Counted from the stretch's first letter, positions 1 through 8,871 are shown. The stretch: DNA of 64,000 nucleotides from Candidatus Bathyarchaeota archaeon (GCA_003164295.1 PLTA01000026.1:1-64000); one strand, 5' to 3'. Made by a program: numbers and translations. Notes: generated from the sequence alone by a model not told the origin.

Positions 1-77
1 GTGGGATTTGAACCCACGAACGCCTACGCGATAGGGTCCTAAGCCCTACTCCGTTGACCTGGCTTGGAGACCCCTGC
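1..77 (-). tRNA. tRNA-Leu (UAG), 3' end cut by window edge
   Basis: On the minus strand the 5' acceptor strand GCAGGGG ends at 77. It is followed by a short TCC/GGA D-stem, an anticodon arm with loop CTTAGGA (anticodon UAG), a long class-II variable arm, and a T-arm (GTGGG / CCCAC) that runs to base 1. The matching 3' acceptor strand lies outside the window. The long variable arm and the anticodon both say leucine. An AT-rich TTAATTAA at 105-112 sits where a minus-strand TATA box would be expected. Confidence 0.92.
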
Positions 78-99
78 AACGCTTGATGCAAGATTGTGT

Positions 100-878
100 A
101 ATGATTAATTAATATGAAGCTTTTCCTTACCAGACAAAAACACCCGACAAGTATTTGTGAAAAAAAAATATTGACCATTTTTGGTTAAATTTTGTTATTT
201 GTGTTTCAGTTTGCTTTTTTGCTTCAGGGCTTTGAGACTTTTGCAATTTGAGTTTTCCTGGTTCTTGCCCGTTGAAATACTTTTTTTCCAGTTTATTTTC
301 GTTCCAAAACTTATTGAAAGAAATAGTTATTGACGTTTTTTTACGATTGATTATTTCTTTTCGTTAATTCCATATAGTTGAAGATTGTTTTACGATATAA
401 CTTTAAATTATTAGAGAAAAATTTACAAGAAGAACAACAGGAGTAAAAAGTGTTTTTGCAAGAAAGTTGCAATTTATGGGGGTAGAGCAGGTTTTAAAGT
501 CTGCTTTTTTTGCCCGGTTTGGTTAGATCTTTAAGCTTTGGGTTTATTTCGCCTTAGCATTTTGCAATGTTTAAGCGGAAAATGAATGTTTTTTGCAGTG
601 TTTTGTTTGTGTTTTAGGTTGGTTTTTTGGTTCAGGTTTGTTTTGTTGCATGTTAAGTTATCTTCGTTGTTTTTCGTTGCGCTGTTTTTTTTCTCGTTGC
701 AACTGACAAAAGTAAGCAAACAATTTCAAATCAAACAATTGTTTATCCAAAAAAGTTTGAACACTCGACAGCAATTCAACAAACAAAATTATTAAACCCG
801 CGAAATAATTTTTTTTCTATATCAACCGTAAGCGTTTTATTGCCAAGAAGCAGTTCTTTCACGGTAACAGCATAAAGC
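100..878. other. AT-rich interval with no convincing gene
   Basis: About 780 bases lie between the two tRNA genes. The plus strand is very T- and TG-rich between 480 and 720, which opens short low-complexity reading frames on both strands, but none has a recognisable domain or ribosome binding site. A small hairpin (AGCAG at 486-490, CTGCT at 501-505) followed by seven Ts looks like a terminator with no obvious upstream gene. Confidence 0.5.
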
Positions 879-952
879 GCCTTCGTAGCCTAGCCCGGTG
901 GGGCGTTACCTTGGTAAGGTAATGGTCGCGGGTCCAAATCCCGCCGAAGGCT
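879..952 (+). tRNA. tRNA-Thr (GGU), with encoded CCA at 953-955
   Basis: A complete cloverleaf: acceptor GCCTTCG / CGAAGGC, D-arm, anticodon stem TTACC / GGTAA with loop TTGGTAA (anticodon GGU), T-arm GCGGG / CCCGC, discriminator U, and CCA encoded at 953-955. The 3' half from base 910 is repeated perfectly at 5933-5982, so this gene is the attachment site of the downstream element and its 3' half is the copy supplied by that element. Confidence 0.95.
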
Positions 953-1222
953 CCAACTTTGCCCTTGATTCATTGAATGGTCCTGATTTAGGCTTTTATT
1001 GTCGCTGCAGAATTCAGCAACGCCGCTGCAGTTTTCCGTAGCGTTAAGCAAAGAAAGTTCCTTGCGCATTTTTTCGGCTTTGACTTTCAAGCGACAAGGC
1101 AATGAACGTTGATAGTTCGAGTTAAAACTTGATGGATCCCGAAGAAATTCTGAGTAAATTCGCTGGATCCATGCGAGCATTGAATCGAGGCTGTCGATCT
1201 TGCTGTGAAGTATCGAATGCAA
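890..1222 (-). pseudogene. Integrase N-terminal fragment (intN) reading into attL
   Basis: The minus-strand frame ends in LRRDLDPRPLPYQ, encoded by the reverse complement of tRNA-Thr. This is the kind of peptide found where archaeal tRNA-targeting integrases overlap their attachment site. In the circular form this frame would continue through attP into the sequence left of 5933, where the catalytic part of the integrase lies. That frame reaches a TAG after MSFRAFN, whereas the catalytic part continues one frame away, so a single-base indel separates them. The upstream part (to about 1222) has no domain that I recognise, and the true start may be the ATG at MNQGQSW near the att site. Confidence 0.55.
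910..959 (+). repeat. attL: left 50-bp direct repeat in tRNA-Thr
   Basis: Runs from the last base of the anticodon-stem 5' strand through the CCA and four bases beyond it. It is identical base for base to 5933-5982. Sequence identity stops sharply on both sides, as expected of an integration core. Confidence 0.93.
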
Positions 1223-1355
1223 CTCATATGCTTAAAAAGAGCAACTGTGTCCGAAGGCATAGCATGTTTTCTTGACCTCAACCGGGGATGTTTTAGAATA
1301 GCAAATGATAGACACTCCAGACGGACGCGTAGCCACAGTCAGAAAAATCTAAAAT

Positions 1356-1382
1356 CTGTCCGAAACAATTCCACTCGGACAG
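1356..1382. repeat. 8-bp inverted repeat
   Basis: CTGTCCGA at 1356-1363 and TCGGACAG at 1375-1382 form a perfect 8-bp stem with an 11-base loop. The right arm overlaps the start of the 106-bp direct repeat. It could be an operator or an RNA hairpin. No gene ends immediately before it on the plus strand. Confidence 0.6.
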
Positions 1383-1483
1383 AAATGTTATTTCCGGACC
1401 AGAACTATGCTTGAGCTGCGGATGCGTCTAAAAATTTCCCGAAAAAATTTCTGGCAAAAGCTTGCAATGTACTCAATGAACGG
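1378..1483 (+). repeat. Direct repeat A, copy 1
   Basis: About 106 bp closely similar to 2794-2901. Shared blocks include GACAGAAATGTTATT, CCGGACCAGAACTA, CTTGAGC, and AAATTTCCCGAAAAAATTT followed by GGCAAAA. The CCCGAAA / TTTC(T/G)GG segment is an inverted repeat, perfect in copy 2 and with one mismatch here. Neither copy appears to be coding. Confidence 0.75.
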
Positions 1484-1494
1484 AAGATAATGAT

Positions 1495-1791
1495 GTGATT
1501 GTGATTGTACAGTCACAGAAGTTAATATTTCATTTTGATCTTATGTACATCTTTGAGTTGATTGAGGAGATGGAAAGTTTGAGAAGGAAGCTAAAAGGTC
1601 AATGTCCCTGCGGTTATAGTTTTGAAATTTTAGGTAGCATATGCGAAGCAATATCTATGGTACGGTCACATGTTGAAAGTTTTCACAAAGATGTTCTCCC
1701 ATTCGGAATAACAAACAATGAGGCCATAGAACTTCTAAATCAAGAACATAAACCGAAAATCTCAGCAAGCACAATTATTCAGTGCATATAA
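1495..1791 (+). CDS. Small DUF1059-like Cys/His protein (uncertain start)
   Basis: The supported part begins around MESLRRK (ATG at 1570) or the ATG at 1543; the GTG at 1495 gives 98 residues. It has CPCGY, then H-x3-FHKD and a DVLPFGITNNEAIELLN tail. That Cys/His spacing, with an FG-containing C-terminus, resembles the small archaeal DUF1059 proteins that probably bind one metal. The resemblance is from memory of the family's pattern. It lies inside the integrated element with no partner gene. Function unknown. Confidence 0.5.
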   Translation: MIVIVQSQKLIFHFDLMYIFELIEEMESLRRKLKGQCPCGYSFEILGSICEAISMVRSHVESFHKDVLPFGITNNEAIELLNQEHKPKISASTIIQCI

Positions 1792-2180
1792 AGTCCACCT
1801 ACAGCTTTAAAACACGAATTCTGCTTCGCACCCGTGGCAGGATTTACTTTTAGATGAGAATATCGACATGGAACATACAGGGACAGAGAGAAAATTGGCT
1901 CAAGTTATAGCGTAATTCTTTTCTTGACTAAGAGCTAATTTTTCAGTTAAAAGTGACGGTGATCAGTGTAAGCATCAAGGGCAAAGGTCTTCCACAGACG
2001 GGAGGGCATAGCGTATGTCTTATTCAATTTTTATTTTTTATATTTTTGTGTTCTAAACAATAGCTTAAACCATAAAGACCTCACACTCCTCTATGGGGTA
2101 AATTTTTGGAAGGCCTGGGTAGTGGTGTGCCTCTGATTTTAGGTAATGTTCCCATGCAGTTTACACACTTAAGCTCATAG
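1792..2180. other. Non-coding stretch of the element, holding repeat B copy 1
   Basis: No reading frame with a start, RBS and sensible composition is visible. Around 2087-2121 the sequence TCCTCTATGGGG...GGAAGGCCT matches, in diverged form, the 3' end of the integrase gene at 5046-5085 and a further copy at 2683-2720. Confidence 0.4.
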
Positions 2181-2206
2181 GCTTATAAGCGTGTATACAC
2201 ATATGC
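2181..2206. promoter_or_regulatory. Tandem palindromes, candidate operator or promoter
   Basis: GCTTATAAGC (2181-2190) and GTGTATACAC (2191-2200) are two perfect 10-bp palindromes placed end to end. They are followed by an ATGCAT palindrome. They lie about 100 bp upstream of the ribbon-helix-helix gene at 2302. RHH repressors bind short adjacent palindromes, so this may be its autoregulatory site; TTATAA could also serve as a TATA box. Confidence 0.45.
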
Positions 2207-2301
2207 ATTTATGTTAATAAGCGAACTCGAAGGGACAAAAAAACAAACAAGCAAAAATTTGCCTGCTCGCTTATTCCAGAAACAAAAACAAGTGACTAAA
2301 C

Positions 2302-2439
2302 TTGGGCCGCATTAACATTGACATCTCAGACGACTTAGAAAAACAGCTCAGATTAAAAGCGGTAGAGCAATTCGGAGGCAAAAAAGGCGACTTATCAAAA
2401 GCTATCCAAGAAGCGGTCAAAACATGGATCGACAAATGA
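2302..2439 (+). CDS. Ribbon-helix-helix DNA-binding protein, 45 aa
   Basis: A TTG start gives a 45-residue protein beginning MGRINIDISDDLEKQLRLKA, with KGDLSKAIQEAVKTWIDK at the end. The alternating N-terminal strand followed by two helices separated by a GGKKG turn is the CopG/Arc-type RHH pattern. Such small dimeric repressors are common in archaeal plasmids and viruses, where they control copy number or their own operon. AAGTGA a few bases upstream is a weak RBS. The paired palindromes at 2181-2200 are a plausible target. Confidence 0.7.
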   Translation: MGRINIDISDDLEKQLRLKAVEQFGGKKGDLSKAIQEAVKTWIDK

Positions 2440-2619
2440 AGCCGTCCCTCTTCAAATCCTAATAACTAAATTATAAGAAGCCTATGTAAAAGGCCAGGGT
2501 AAGCCAGTTAGCCTGGAACTCCTCGCATGAGGATTATGGGCAATCTAGCTGCAAAATCCCTTTTTAGAAAAGTTTCATCCTTGGTAAAAGGCCTTTTACG
2601 AATTGCCGTGTATAGAGTA

Positions 2620-2720
2620 AATCAAGTCAAATAATATTATTTTCATTTTATATGTTGTGATGATAAGGTAAAACCTGTAAAGCCTTTCCTACTATACCCC
2701 CCGAAAAATTGAAGGCCTTA
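2620..2720 (-). repeat. Repeat B, copy 2: relic of an integrase 3' end
   Basis: Read on the minus strand, GGCCTTCAAT followed by GGGGG(G)TATAG and then GGAAAG matches the stop-codon region and 3' flank of the integrase at 5072. Similarity continues into ATCATCAnAACnTATAAAA-type sequence. A more diverged copy sits near 2040-2121 and the intact one at about 4985-5085. I read these as remains of earlier related integrases. Confidence 0.5.
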
Positions 2721-2793
2721 AAGCCCGAAAACACTGCACACAATAAAGGGCAGAAGGCAAATGCAGAGCATTCGTCTTAAGAAATTACACTTA

Positions 2794-2901
2794 GACAGAA
2801 ATGTTATTCCCGGACCAGAACTAAGCTTGAGCGTGTGAGCGCGTTCAAAAATTTCCCGAAAAAATTTCGGGCAAAAACGATACAGTGATACATTGAATGG
2901 G
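2794..2901 (+). repeat. Direct repeat A, copy 2
   Basis: Partner of 1378-1483. Here the internal inverted repeat is perfect (CCCGAAA, three As, TTTCGGG), able to form a 7-bp stem. The rest of the 2440-3099 interval shows no convincing gene. Confidence 0.75.
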
Positions 2902-3099
2902 CATAAGAAATCGTAACGTTTTACCATTTGTTCTGTTCATCAATTGCTCATATTTTAAAATAATATCAGTACATTTGTAACCATTAACATTGAATAATAT
3001 GTTTGTTGTTTAACTTTTCATAAAAATTATGAACAAGTCTCAACCACATTTATATCGAGTCAAATGGTAATCAATTTCAAGAAAGCAAGGTGAAAAAAA

Positions 3100-3162
3100 A
3101 TGGAAAAAACATCCTCAAAGAAAACAGCTCCAAAAGAAACCCTATACTTCCCTCACATATAG
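3100..3162 (+). CDS. Predicted 20-aa peptide with archaeal RBS
   Basis: ATG at 3100 lies shortly after AAGGTGA, a good archaeal ribosome binding site, and encodes MEKTSSKKTAPKETLYFPHI. Its TAG overlaps the AGGTG site of the next small frame at 3173. The two may be a translationally coupled pair, or one small membrane protein broken by a frameshift. No homologue is recognised. Confidence 0.35.
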   Translation: MEKTSSKKTAPKETLYFPHI

Positions 3163-3172
3163 GTGTTGAAAA

Positions 3173-3277
3173 ATGATTGCAGAAATAGTATTTGCAACAA
3201 GCCCGTTGACGGCAGCCTTTGCATATTACAACATCAAATACCGAAAATTCATCAAAGAAAACGCAGCACAAAGCTAA
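3173..3277 (+). CDS. Predicted 34-aa membrane-associated peptide
   Basis: ATG at 3173 follows AGGTG (3161-3165) with good spacing. The peptide starts MIAEIVFATSPLTAAFAYY and ends in a basic tail with YRKFIKENAAQS, suggesting one short membrane helix with a cytoplasmic basic end. It lies in the integrated element, where such peptides are common. Function unknown. Confidence 0.4.
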   Translation: MIAEIVFATSPLTAAFAYYNIKYRKFIKENAAQS

Positions 3278-3375
3278 CAGGGGAGATGATCAGACAAAGA
3301 AGCATCAAACCCCAATCTTTCGAGAATACATTCTCCCTCTTTTTTTTGATCAAAATATAGTTCACCTATGTCGCC

Positions 3376-3639
3376 TTGCACCTAACTATACATGCTTACA
3401 AAGAAGCAAAAGACGTCCTCATAACCATCAAGGATACTGGTGTTGGCATACCCGACACCGTAAAAAGCAAATTGTTTACACCAATGTTCACGACCAAATC
3501 GAAAGGACAAGGCTTCGGCTTAGCGGTAATCAAACGTATGACTGAAGCATTAGGCGGCGCAGTCTCTTTTGAGAGCCAAGAGGGTAAAGGAACCACATTC
3601 AAGGTACGTTTGCTCCCCCCCCAAGGAGCTAAACGATAA
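3376..3639 (+). pseudogene. Histidine kinase C-terminal remnant (HATPase_c)
   Basis: The frame keeps the end of a sensor kinase: KDVLITIKDTGVGI is the G1 box (DxGxG), LFTPMFTTKSKGQGFGL carries the F and G2 boxes, and GGAVSFESQEGKGTTF is the final strand region. The sensor domains, phospho-acceptor His helix and N-box are missing, and a stop lies just upstream of the TTG at 3376. It is a fragment, perhaps captured during recombination at this tRNA. The related PAS kinase at 57943-60576 is complete. Confidence 0.75.
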
Positions 3640-3655
3640 ATGGACCTACAAGTAA

Positions 3656-3853
3656 CTAGTTTTTAACAAAGATGCTTAATCTTCCACGACTATTATTTGC
3701 GAGTTTACTATATTCTGTTTTTATTTTTCTTAATTCAAGCAGCGCTTCGTAGTTCTTTAGTGAAACAAGGGCACCTATACTATTGTATGGAGCAGTGACG
3801 CCTACTGGTAGTCCGCCAACCACTTCAAGATTCGGTTGAGTGCTCATGGCCAC
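3656..3853 (-). CDS. Hypothetical 65-aa protein
   Basis: A minus-strand frame starting ATGGCCATGAGC with no strong RBS. The product is mixed hydrophilic and hydrophobic (GGLPVGVTAPYNSIGALVSL...) without motifs that I recognise. It may be a degraded C-terminal piece of a larger protein. Support is only an open frame between two plus-strand genes. Confidence 0.25.
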   Translation of the reverse strand: MAMSTQPNLEVVGGLPVGVTAPYNSIGALVSLKNYEALLELRKIKTEYSKLANNSRGRLSIFVKN

Positions 3854-3925
3854 TCAATGTACTAGGGCGCAAACGAAATGTTAAAAAAGCTCTTCCAAAG
3901 CTAGTTTAGTAGGCGACTTTTTTTT

Positions 3926-4327
3926 ATGAAAACCAAAACAATAAAGCAAAAAGTGATTATTCCAGCTTCACCCAAAGAAGTTTACGATGCCTATGTTGAC
4001 CCGAAAATCCTCAGCAAAATTACAGGAAGTAAAGCCACTGGTAAAGCAGTGGTCGGCGGCAAATACACGGCTTATGGCGACTCCATACTTGGGAAATATC
4101 TTGAGCTTGAAGATGGAAAACGAGTGGTTCAAAACTGGACTAACAACGATTATGGCTTTACCTCTTCAAAGCTAGAATTATGTTTCAATAAGGTAGCCAA
4201 TGGAACCGAGCTTATCATGGTACTCTCAGATGTTCCAGAAGAGCAAGCCGATGAAGTCCTTGAGGGCTGGATAGAGTATTTTTGGGACCCATATAAAAAG
4301 TACTTTAGCGATAAATCAAAAGCCTAA
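3926..4327 (+). CDS. SRPBCC/AHSA1-family protein
   Basis: The 133-residue product fits the START-like Aha1 C-terminal fold: N-terminal strand TIKQKVIIPASPKEVYDAYVDP, a KITGSKATGKAVVGGKYTAYGD hairpin region, LEDGKRVVQNW, a GTELIMVLSDVPEEQ strand-helix, and a final amphipathic helix (GWIEYFWDPYKKYF). Members bind hydrophobic ligands or act as co-chaperone-like proteins; the ligand cannot be told from sequence. Length is usual for the family. It is the best-preserved cargo gene of the element. Confidence 0.85.
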   Translation: MKTKTIKQKVIIPASPKEVYDAYVDPKILSKITGSKATGKAVVGGKYTAYGDSILGKYLELEDGKRVVQNWTNNDYGFTSSKLELCFNKVANGTELIMVLSDVPEEQADEVLEGWIEYFWDPYKKYFSDKSKA

Positions 4328-5045
4328 CTCACAAGTCATTAAAACGAATTCCAAAATCCACATTTTTTCAAAAATCATGTGAATAAATCGCCATCTACTC
4401 TTTTTGCGTTAAAGAATTATTATAAATCTTGCCTTTGATATAACATGCCCTCAATCAAAGCTCTAAAAAGTGGAAATAAAAGGAAATTTTAATGGTATTT
4501 TGGCGAAGTTAACTCTATTTTGCAGGATTAGAGGAATTTACATGAAAGAATTGATTTAGCAACGAGCTGGAACGCGACATTATAGCATGGCACATAAACG
4601 AGGTAAAAAAAAACTTGCAATTTTAAGGGTTGCAGGTTGCTTACAGGTATTTGCCGGATTAGAACATAGACAAATATTGTTTACCGTTTGTTAATAGCGA
4701 CTTACGACCATTTTCTTCGAATTTTTGGATAGTTATGACTTTTTCCTTTATCGCTGCGAGGCCCATGTTTACTGGGTTTGAAAGGCTCAATAGTAAAGTC
4801 TACGCCCTGCTTCACTTAACAGTACCTCCAAAAAAATACAAAAATGAAGAAAGTATTCTGCTTAAAAAAAGGGAAAAAATCGCGGGTGAAAACACCACTC
4901 GGAGTGAAAATACCTCACCCCGACCAATAGCCCGCTTAAAAAACACTTAAGGTCTTCAAAAGATTGACCAGTATAGAAAGATGCGACTTAGAATTATTAT
5001 GTTTGTTTTTATAGGTTCTGATGATTAGCTTTTAGACTGAAGACC
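4328..5045. other. Gene-poor interval before the integrase
   Basis: About 720 bases with only short unsupported frames (for example 71 codons at 4735-4950, and a 36-codon frame beginning near 4589) that lack an RBS or a recognisable domain. It ends in repeat B copy 3, which overlaps the integrase stop region. Confidence 0.4.
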
Positions 5046-5071
5046 TTTCAGCTTTCCTCTATACCCCCAAT

Positions 5072-5830
5072 TTATTGAAGGCCTTTGACGCCCATTTCTT
5101 CAAGAGCCTTCAAAGTTCGTTCCTTGAGTTCCTTTATTGCTGGAGAAAAATAATGCCTGACAAATATGCTTGGCGGAATCCTCCCGCAAAGCAGATCAGC
5201 TTCCTGGGCAACGAGCCCATGCCTAATCATGAAGGTGCCATAAAAGTCTCGTAGCTCGCTGATTCGAGTCGGAATTTTTCGCCTTTGAAGCTTTTTGGTG
5301 ATGACTGCATAGGTGACAAATGGGCTACCCGCAATTTCACAAATCAAGCTTTCGGGCACTATGCTGATGAAGGCGTTTTTTGTGCCGCGCAGAAATTTGC
5401 CTTTGTACCGAAAATGCTCGAGGATTCCGGTGTCGCGGCTTAGGTACTCATGTAATCTTTGCTTCTGCGAAAGCTCGATTATCAGGTTGAAGCTTTCAAT
5501 GCCCTCGCTGCACCGTAGCCCTGTCAGGCGCAAGAATTTCAACAATAAATTCTCAGGTGGCGAAAGTATTGGGTTGACTTGGGAGAACCACTCGTCCAGA
5601 TTGCTATTCGTGTTGTTGTAGATTCTGACAAAGGCGGCAAGCGCGTCTGGTCGGGCATTCTTGATTCCGTAGCTCTTAAGGGCAGCTTTGAATCGCTCGT
5701 AGCACCCGACATACTTTGAGATTATGATCAGGCTTTTGATTACTTCTGACCTTGTTGTTGATGGGACAGCATTGAGTTGCCCCACTTTGCCCGATTCAAG
5801 CACTGTGTAGTAGCGTTTAGCGTAGCACAT
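5072..5830 (-). CDS. SSV-type tyrosine recombinase, catalytic part (intC)
   Basis: The catalytic domain is intact. KFLRLTGLRCSEGIESFN holds the first catalytic Arg; RDFYGTFMIRHG and GRIPPSIFVRHYFSP hold the C-terminal active-site cluster with the nucleophilic Tyr about 25 residues from the end. This is the archaeal SSV/pNOB-like integrase type that uses tRNA genes. The frame is open back to 5908, giving more N-terminal sequence (LEPLISPDFTKYVQRKY...), and stops at TGA 5909-5911, about 20 bases from attR. Joining it to intN across attP needs a one-base shift. It could act alone as an excisionase-like core, but is more likely a remnant. Confidence 0.85.
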   Translation of the reverse strand: MCYAKRYYTVLESGKVGQLNAVPSTTRSEVIKSLIIISKYVGCYERFKAALKSYGIKNARPDALAAFVRIYNNTNSNLDEWFSQVNPILSPPENLLLKFLRLTGLRCSEGIESFNLIIELSQKQRLHEYLSRDTGILEHFRYKGKFLRGTKNAFISIVPESLICEIAGSPFVTYAVITKKLQRRKIPTRISELRDFYGTFMIRHGLVAQEADLLCGRIPPSIFVRHYFSPAIKELKERTLKALEEMGVKGLQ

Positions 5831-5932
5831 GACTCTTTTAGCTGTGGTTTTGCGGTACTTTCTTTGGACGTATTTTGTGAAATCTGGGCTAATTAAAGGC
5901 TCTAAAGCTCATTGGCTCAATGATTTGGGCGA

Positions 5933-5982
5933 CTTGGTAAGGTAATGGTCGCGGGTCCAAATCCCGCCGAAGGCTCCAACTT
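5933..5982 (+). repeat. attR: right 50-bp direct repeat (tRNA-Thr 3' half)
   Basis: A perfect copy of 910-959. It holds only the 3' half of tRNA-Thr (no acceptor 5' strand or D-arm upstream), so it is not a functional tRNA. It marks the right boundary of the element. Confidence 0.93.
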
Positions 5983-6195
5983 CAACTCTAAAATAAAGGA
6001 CACAAACAAGCTTTTTTAATAATCAAGAAATGAAAAGCTTAAGGTTATTTCTGCGTCAAATTTGTTCTTTTGATTAATTGTTCAACAGTGCAACAGCTCC
6101 AGTATAACATATATTAATACATAATATACTTAAGGTAGTCACCCAGAATAGCCTAATTAAGCCTCGCAAAGGAGAATATGCAAATTTAAAGCATC

Positions 6196-8361
6196 ATGGT
6201 GAAAATATTGCTAAAAAAAACTGCCTCGTTAATATTAATCATAGCTTTTGCGTTTTCAGCTTTTATTATAATTAATCAAAATACTTCCTTAGCCGCAGTG
6301 ACAGGTCCTGCAACTTTAAAAATATTTATCGGTCCTGCCAGCGTTCTTGCAGACAATAATACGTACAACTGCATTTTTGTACAATTACAGGACTCCACTG
6401 GAAAACCTGCAAGATCGTTGCAAGACACAACTATTAGCCTCTCATCTTCTCTAACGAATATAGGAACAGTTGATTCATCAATATTGATACCTAAAGGAAC
6501 AACATATGCCCCAGCAAATTTCACCTCAACATTTTCTCCTGGAACAACCACGATTTCTGCATCAGCGACCGGTTACGCAACGGTGCAATCCTCCATAACC
6601 ACTATTGGACCGATTCCCAACACAGTTGCAATTTATGGCTTTCCTTCTACCTTGCCAGCTGATGGCAATACGTATAGCGCTATAATGGTTCAGCTGCAAG
6701 ATGCAAGTGGGTCTCCTGCAAAAGCGCCAAAAGGAGGAGTACCGGTAACACTGTCAAGCTCAGATGCCATCAACGTTGGAAACGTTACTCAAAACGTTGT
6801 AATTCCTGAAGGGAAAACTTTTGCAACTGCCAACTTCACAACTGCACTAAATTACACGAAGATCCAAACAGCCATTATTACAACAGTTGCGCAAGGATAC
6901 ACATCACAACAACTGACAATTACAACAACACCAATAGCATCAAATCCATCTTTGATCAAAATATTTGTTGGACCCTCACAGGTTCCTGCAGACGACAATG
7001 CATGCCCACAAATTGCTATTGAATTGCAGAATGCGACAGGCTTCACGGCAGACGCTCCCTGGGACACAATTGTTTCAATGGCATCATCTGATCCTTCTGT
7101 AGGACAAATAGTTTCACAAATAACCATCCCTGCAAACCAAACCTATGGTGTAGCAACTTTGAATACAACTTACAAACCCGGCACTACAACAATAACCGCT
7201 GTAGGTACAAACATCCTGAGAGGACAACAAGCAATAACAACAACTGGTTTTGTTCCGTCTCAGTTAGCAGTTTATTGTTCTCCATCGGTCCTTCCATCTG
7301 ACAATTCGACTTATCAATCTGTACAAGTTCAGCTTCAAGATTCACAAGGAAGACCCGCAAAGGACCCACAGGCTGGGGTAATTGTAAATCTTTTTTCATC
7401 TCAACCGACAGTGGGCTCTGTCACCTCAACACTCACTATTCCTTTCGGGCAAACGCAAGCAACTGGAACAATCACTGTGGCAAATACAGCTGGATCAACC
7501 GTGATCACTGCCCAAGCGTCAAGCTATACAACTGGTCAAGGGACAGTAACAACTTACACCATTGATTTCTCGCCAACGCAGATATCGATCACACCCACTT
7601 TATCAACCATTGACAACGGACAAAAAACCAACTTGACAGTTTCATTGACCGCGGACAACGCCCTTGTAACAGGGGCAACAATCCAATTTACATCGGACAA
7701 CGGTGGAACATTTACAACTACAACAGATCAAGGAAATGGATCTTATCAAACAACTTTTTCGGCGCCTAGCTTCACAAAAGCAACAACGTGCACAATTACA
7801 GCTACCGCCTCAAAAACAGGGTACGTTACCTCTCAAGGCACTACAGAAGTAACCGTCCAACCACCTCAAACAGCTACCCCAACGTCAAATACTACCCAAA
7901 CCACAGAATCAAATTCAAACTCGACCAACAGTGTAGGAACCATACAAATGCTCATCAAAGACTCTACCGGTAATCCGTTAAGCAATGCAGCAGTTAATTC
8001 AACAATGCAGCCGTTTGGAACAGCAATACTCTCAGGCACTACAAACTCGACAGGTTATATTACATTCGCAAACGTTACCGTTGGACAATATTCGTTCAAT
8101 ATATTAAAAGATGGATACGTGAACTCTGGCACGTCAATAAACTTTACGGGTCAACCAGTAAACGCAACATTAACTCTCTCAGCCTTAAATGTAGCGGCAA
8201 CCAATAAAAATCTTTTAACATTACCAATAATCATCATTGTAATATCTGTAATTATAGTAGTTGTTGTGGTTCTAATTTTATTAAAGCGCCGACGCCACGA
8301 TGATACCCCGCCACCGCTGAACCCATCTTCTTTTAGCCTATCACAATACAGAGAAAGTTGA
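6196..8361 (+). CDS. Large surface protein with tandem Ig-like domains
   Basis: A signal peptide (residues 1-33) is followed by four tandem ~100-residue repeats, each opening with a pattern like IF(V)GPS..LADNNTY...VQLQDSTGKPA. A fifth Ig-like domain (about 460-560), a Thr/Ser/Asn-rich linker, a carboxypeptidase-regulatory-like domain (about 580-660), one membrane helix (about 672-696) and a short basic cytoplasmic tail follow. The repeats resemble bacterial Ig-like (Big_1/invasin) modules. It is anchored by its C-terminus and points outward, probably as an adhesion or envelope protein. Many N-x-S/T sites suggest N-glycosylation. Confidence 0.8.
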   Translation: MVKILLKKTASLILIIAFAFSAFIIINQNTSLAAVTGPATLKIFIGPASVLADNNTYNCIFVQLQDSTGKPARSLQDTTISLSSSLTNIGTVDSSILIPKGTTYAPANFTSTFSPGTTTISASATGYATVQSSITTIGPIPNTVAIYGFPSTLPADGNTYSAIMVQLQDASGSPAKAPKGGVPVTLSSSDAINVGNVTQNVVIPEGKTFATANFTTALNYTKIQTAIITTVAQGYTSQQLTITTTPIASNPSLIKIFVGPSQVPADDNACPQIAIELQNATGFTADAPWDTIVSMASSDPSVGQIVSQITIPANQTYGVATLNTTYKPGTTTITAVGTNILRGQQAITTTGFVPSQLAVYCSPSVLPSDNSTYQSVQVQLQDSQGRPAKDPQAGVIVNLFSSQPTVGSVTSTLTIPFGQTQATGTITVANTAGSTVITAQASSYTTGQGTVTTYTIDFSPTQISITPTLSTIDNGQKTNLTVSLTADNALVTGATIQFTSDNGGTFTTTTDQGNGSYQTTFSAPSFTKATTCTITATASKTGYVTSQGTTEVTVQPPQTATPTSNTTQTTESNSNSTNSVGTIQMLIKDSTGNPLSNAAVNSTMQPFGTAILSGTTNSTGYITFANVTVGQYSFNILKDGYVNSGTSINFTGQPVNATLTLSALNVAATNKNLLTLPIIIIVISVIIVVVVVLILLKRRRHDDTPPPLNPSSFSLSQYRES

Positions 8362-8388
8362 GCGTCATCTACAAAACAAAGGAAGGAA

Positions 8389-8871
8389 CTAGTGCCGATT
8401 TAATTCTTTTAGCATAACTTTAGCTTCAGGCGGCAGTTGTGGCTTGTTGCTTTTGTTCAGCAGCAAAAACGAAAACCCAATAACAATAAGCACTATTCCG
8501 AAAAACGCTACACTTATTATCGGAACAATTTTTAACTCAAGAGAAAAAGTAAAAACCACAATTGCAATTCCCATAAAAATCATTATCGAGTTACTTATAG
8601 ACGCTGTTGATTGCAGAGTAAACTCTTTTTTGCCTTCCGCCGTTACAAGATAATAGCCTTGTTTTTCCTCTATCATACCTGCGCTGATTAAGTAGTTCCA
8701 ATCGTAGTGGAAATGCCCATCAGATTTGTAGCCAAGAGCAGAAGAAAGATTAGATTTTATTCCTGGTTCAGCCTTAATTTTACTGTTAGGGGCAGAGTAG
8801 ATGAAGTACAGCAGTTTTGTTCGAGGTGACTGAATATCGGCGCTAATTCCACGAGGCTTAGACATTCGCAT
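8389..8871 (-). CDS. Membrane-tethered winged-helix regulator
   Basis: Residues 1-85 look like a winged helix of the archaeal PadR/DUF4364-like type: KLLYFIYSAPNSKIKAEPG, a turn, then HYDWNYLISAGMIEEKQGYYLVTAEGKKE, where the final GYYLVTAEGK is the wing. Two membrane helices follow (about 93-115 and 118-140), then a short soluble tail. One-component regulators anchored this way are frequent in archaea. It converges on the surface protein gene, 27 bases away. Target unknown. Confidence 0.7.
   Translation of the reverse strand: MRMSKPRGISADIQSPRTKLLYFIYSAPNSKIKAEPGIKSNLSSALGYKSDGHFHYDWNYLISAGMIEEKQGYYLVTAEGKKEFTLQSTASISNSIMIFMGIAIVVFTFSLELKIVPIISVAFFGIVLIVIGFSFLLLNKSNKPQLPPEAKVMLKELNRH

Larger units (their letters stand above)
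910..5982. mobile_element. SSV-type integrative element at tRNA-Thr, partly decayed
   Basis: The ends are a perfect 50-bp direct repeat (910-959 and 5933-5982) covering the anticodon loop to the 3' end of tRNA-Thr. Reading on the minus strand, an integrase N-terminal piece enters the left repeat and the C-terminal piece leaves the right repeat. That is the arrangement left when an SSV-type integrase gene, which carries attP inside itself, is split by integration. Cargo that can be seen is a DUF1059-like protein, a 45-residue ribbon-helix-helix protein, tiny proteins, the C-terminus of a histidine kinase and an SRPBCC protein. Internal repeats suggest older, overlapping insertions. The integrase carries a frameshift, so the element may no longer be able to move. 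Confidence 0.85.
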